From Dryocosmus kuriphilus (Eukaryota > Arthropoda > Insecta > Hymenoptera > Cynipidae): a DNA stretch of 64,000 nt. Below the pieces are notes generated by a model, which had not been told where the DNA came from, did no database searches, and worked only from the letters and a program-made list of their open reading frames with translations. Where the stretch lies: positions 249,159,256 through 249,223,255 of the forward strand of contig CM076190.1 in NCBI GenBank assembly GCA_038277395.1, given 5' to 3'. How positions within the stretch are numbered: position 1 is the first letter of the stretch; every line of letters begins with the position of its first letter. Below, piece by piece: positions 61,501 to 64,000 of the stretch. The translations under genes and the position numbers were made by a program.

Positions 61501-64000
61501 CAGTCTTGTCCTAACTGGCTGGACTAACAACATGTCTGGCCTTTTTTGGTGACACTGATCTACGAACTTATCTTAACTGGCTGAACTAATAACATGTCTT
61601 GCCTTTGTTGGTTAGACTGAACAATAGTCTTGTCTTAACTGTCTTACAGTCTTGTCTGAATTGGCTGGACTAATAACATATCATACCTTTGCTGGTTGGA
61701 CAGATATAAAAACTTATCTAAACCGGCTGGACTAATAAATTTTCGTGCCTTCGTTGGTTGGACTGATCTTCTGCCTTGTCTTAACTGGCTAGACTAATAA
61801 CATGTCTTGCTTTTGTATGTTGGACTGATCTACAATCTTACCTTAACTGGCTGGACTAATGACATGTTTTGCGTTTGTTGTTTGGACTGATCTACAGTCT
61901 TGTCTTAACTGGCTGGACTAACAACGTTTCTTGCCTTTGTTGGTGGGACTGATCTACGAACTTATCTTAACTGGCTGAACTAATAACATATTTTGCATTT
62001 GATGGCTAGACTGATCTACAGTCTTGTCTTAATTGGCTGGACTAATAACATATCATACCTTTGTTGGTTGGACAGATATACAAACTTATCTTAACCTGCT
62101 GGACTAATAAATTGTCGTACCTTTGTTGATTGGCCTGATCTACAGTCTTGTCTTAACTGGCTCGACTAATAACATGTCATGCCTTTGTTGATTGGACAGA
62201 TATACAAACTTATGTTAACCTGCTGGACTAATAAATTGTCGCACCTTTGTTGCTTGGACTGCTCTACAGTCTTGCCTTAACTGGCTGGGCTAATAACATG
62301 TAATGCCTTTGTTGATTGGACAGATATACAAGCTTACCTTAACCTGCTGGACTAATAGATTGTCGCGCCTTTGTTGGTTGGACTGATCTACAATCTTGTC
62401 TTAACTGGCTAGACTAATATCATGTCTTGCCTTTGTTGGTTGGACTGATCTACAGTCTTGTCCTAACTGGCTGGACTAACAACATGTCTGGCCTTTTTTG
62501 GTGACACTGATCTACGAACTTATCTTAACTGGCTGAACTAATAACATGTCTTGCCTTTGTTGGTTAGACTGAACAATAGTCTTGTCTTAACTGTCTTACA
62601 GTCTTGTCTGAATTGGCTGGACTAATAACATATCATACCTTTGTTGGTTGGACAGATATGAAAACTTATCTAAACCGGCTGGACTAATAAATTGTCGTGC
62701 CTTCGTTGGTTGGACTGATCTTCTGCCTTGTCTTAACTGGCTAGACTATTAACATGTCTTGCTTTTGTTGGTTGGACTGATCTACAAACTTATCTTAACT
62801 GGCTGGACTAATAACATGTTTTGCAATTGTTGGCTGGACTGACCTACAGTCTTGTCTTAGCTGGCTGGACTAATAACATGTCATGCCTTTGTTGATTGGA
62901 CAGATATACAGACTTATCTTAACCTGCTGGACTAATAAATTGTCGTACCTTTGTTGATTGGACTGATCTACAGTCTTGTCTTAACTGGCTCGACTAATAA
63001 CATGTCATGCCTTTGTTGATTGGACAGATATACAAACTTATGTTAACCTGCTGGACTAATAAATTGTCGCACCTTTGTTGCTTGGACTGATCTACAGTCT
63101 TGCCTTAACTGGCTGGACTAATAACATGTAATGCCTTTGTTGATTGGACAGATATACAAGCTTACCTTAACCTGCTGGACTAATAGATTGTCGCGCCTTT
63201 GTTGGTTGGACTGATCTACATTCTTGTCTTAACTGGCTAGACTAATATCATGTCTTGCCTTCGTTGGTTGGACTTATCTACAGTCTTGTCTTAACTGGCT
63301 GGACTAACAACATGTCTGGCCTTTGTTGGTGACACTGATCTACGAACTTATCTTAACTGGCTGAACTAATAACATGTCTTGCCTTTGTTGGTGGGACTGA
63401 ACAATAGTCTTGTCTTAACTGTCTTACAGTCTTGTCTGAATTGGCTGGACTAATAACATATCATACCTTTGTTGGTTGGACAGATATAAAAACTTATCTA
63501 AACCGGCTGGACTAATAAATTTTCGTGCCTTCGTTGGTTGGTCTGATCTTCTGCCTTGTCTTAACTGGCTAGATTAATAACATGTCTTGCTTTTGTTGGT
63601 TGGACTGATCTACAAACTTATCTTAACTGGCTGGACTAATGACATGTTTTGCGTTTGTTGTTTGGACTGATCTACAGTCTTGTCTTAACTGGCTGGACTA
63701 ACAACGTTTCTTGCCTTTGTTGGTGGGACTGATCTACGAACTTATTTTAACTGGCTGAACTAATAACATATTTTGCATTTGATGGTTGGACTGATCTACA
63801 GTCTTGTCTTAATTGGCTGGACTAATAACATATCATACCTTTGTTGGTTGGACAGATATAAAAACTTATCTAAACCGGCTGGACTAATCAATTGTCGTGC
63901 CTTCGTTGGTTGGACTGATCTACTGTCTTGTCTTAACTGGCTAGACTAATAACATGCCTTGCCTTTGTTGGTTAGACTGATCTACAAACTTATCTTAACT
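58480..64000 (+). repeat. 62-bp satellite array with higher-order structure
   Basis: Unit: GGCTGGACTAATAACATGTC, TTGCCTTTGTTGGTTGGACT, GATCTACAGTCTTGTCTTAA and CT, 62 bp, about 89 copies to the window edge. Two main variants alternate, one with GGACTGATCTACAGTCTTGT and one with GGACAGATATACAAACTTA, giving 124-bp dimers. Longer blocks repeat: a 37-39 bp truncated unit (AACTGTCTTACAGTCTTGTC) recurs near 59422, 60560, 61637, 62590 and 63418. The block at 58740-59030 recurs at 60120-60440 and 60830-61130. No open frame. Confidence 0.95.

Noticed and set aside
58480..64000. CRISPR-like array of regularly spaced repeats
   Set aside because: There are no spacers. The 62-bp units abut one another and the setting is eukaryotic.

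Overview
The window reads as repeat-rich intergenic DNA from an arthropod nuclear genome, most likely an insect. R1/LOA-type non-LTR elements with RNase H, BEL, Ty3/gypsy, copia, DIRS-like, mariner, pogo-like and Harbinger/ISL2EU-like elements occur together, and R1 is essentially an arthropod lineage. I recognise no ordinary host gene, rRNA or tRNA. Almost every coding stretch belongs to a transposable element, usually broken by stops, frameshifts or nested insertions. One 185-codon ORF (18964-19518, minus) and one possible terminal exon (12190-12396, minus) are the only candidates for something else. A run of 500 Ns (9654-10153) is an assembly gap.

Layout. 1-1.65 kb: composite minisatellite. 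1.9-5.8 kb: degenerate DIRS-like retrotransposon (RT start, RNase H, tyrosine recombinase, inverted terminal segments) with a mariner inserted at a TA in its 3' inverted segment. 5.8-7.2 kb: copy A of an unnamed repeat whose copy B lies at 31.7-37.2 kb. 9.1-14.1 kb: several MITEs and foldbacks plus the 5' end (LTR, primer site, gag) of a minus-strand BEL element cut by the gap. 14.8-16.5 kb: R1-like element keeping ORF1 and tail. 17.2-17.9 kb: inverted tandem array. 19.0-19.5 kb: orphan ORF.

20.2-24.5 kb: a copia element split by a 3.9 kb DNA transposon that has long composite inverted repeats, a near-complete pogo-like transposase and TAA target duplications, and that itself carries a mariner remnant. 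24.9-27.4 kb: foldback element with a nested TIR element. 27.86-31.02 kb: a second long-TIR transposon, also flanked by TAA, carrying a degraded protein of a widespread but poorly classified arthropod family. 32.6-35.4 kb: non-LTR ORF2 (RT plus RNase H, about 880 codons open) inserted in repeat copy B, followed by a 1.3 kb internally repetitive TIR insert. 37.2-39.1 kb and 39.8-41.7 kb: tandem arrays, the second with a near-nucleosomal period of about 157 bp. 42.6-44.7 kb: R1-like ORF2 remnant. 44.9-45.9 kb: low-complexity giant hairpin.

47.0-58.5 kb: an ISL2EU-like DDE transposase gene split by a 9.4 kb gypsy-type LTR element that has short LTRs, a 40/120-bp repeat array in its leader and an extra downstream CCHC ORF. 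58.5-64 kb: a 62-bp satellite with higher-order structure that begins at the transposase 3' end and runs off the window.

The elements do not form a pathway. The window is a stratigraphy of nested insertions whose order can be read: DIRS before mariner; copia before the TAA transposon; repeat B before the non-LTR element and the 1.3 kb TIR insert; transposase before gypsy. Many start codons are uncertain because the reading frames are decayed.
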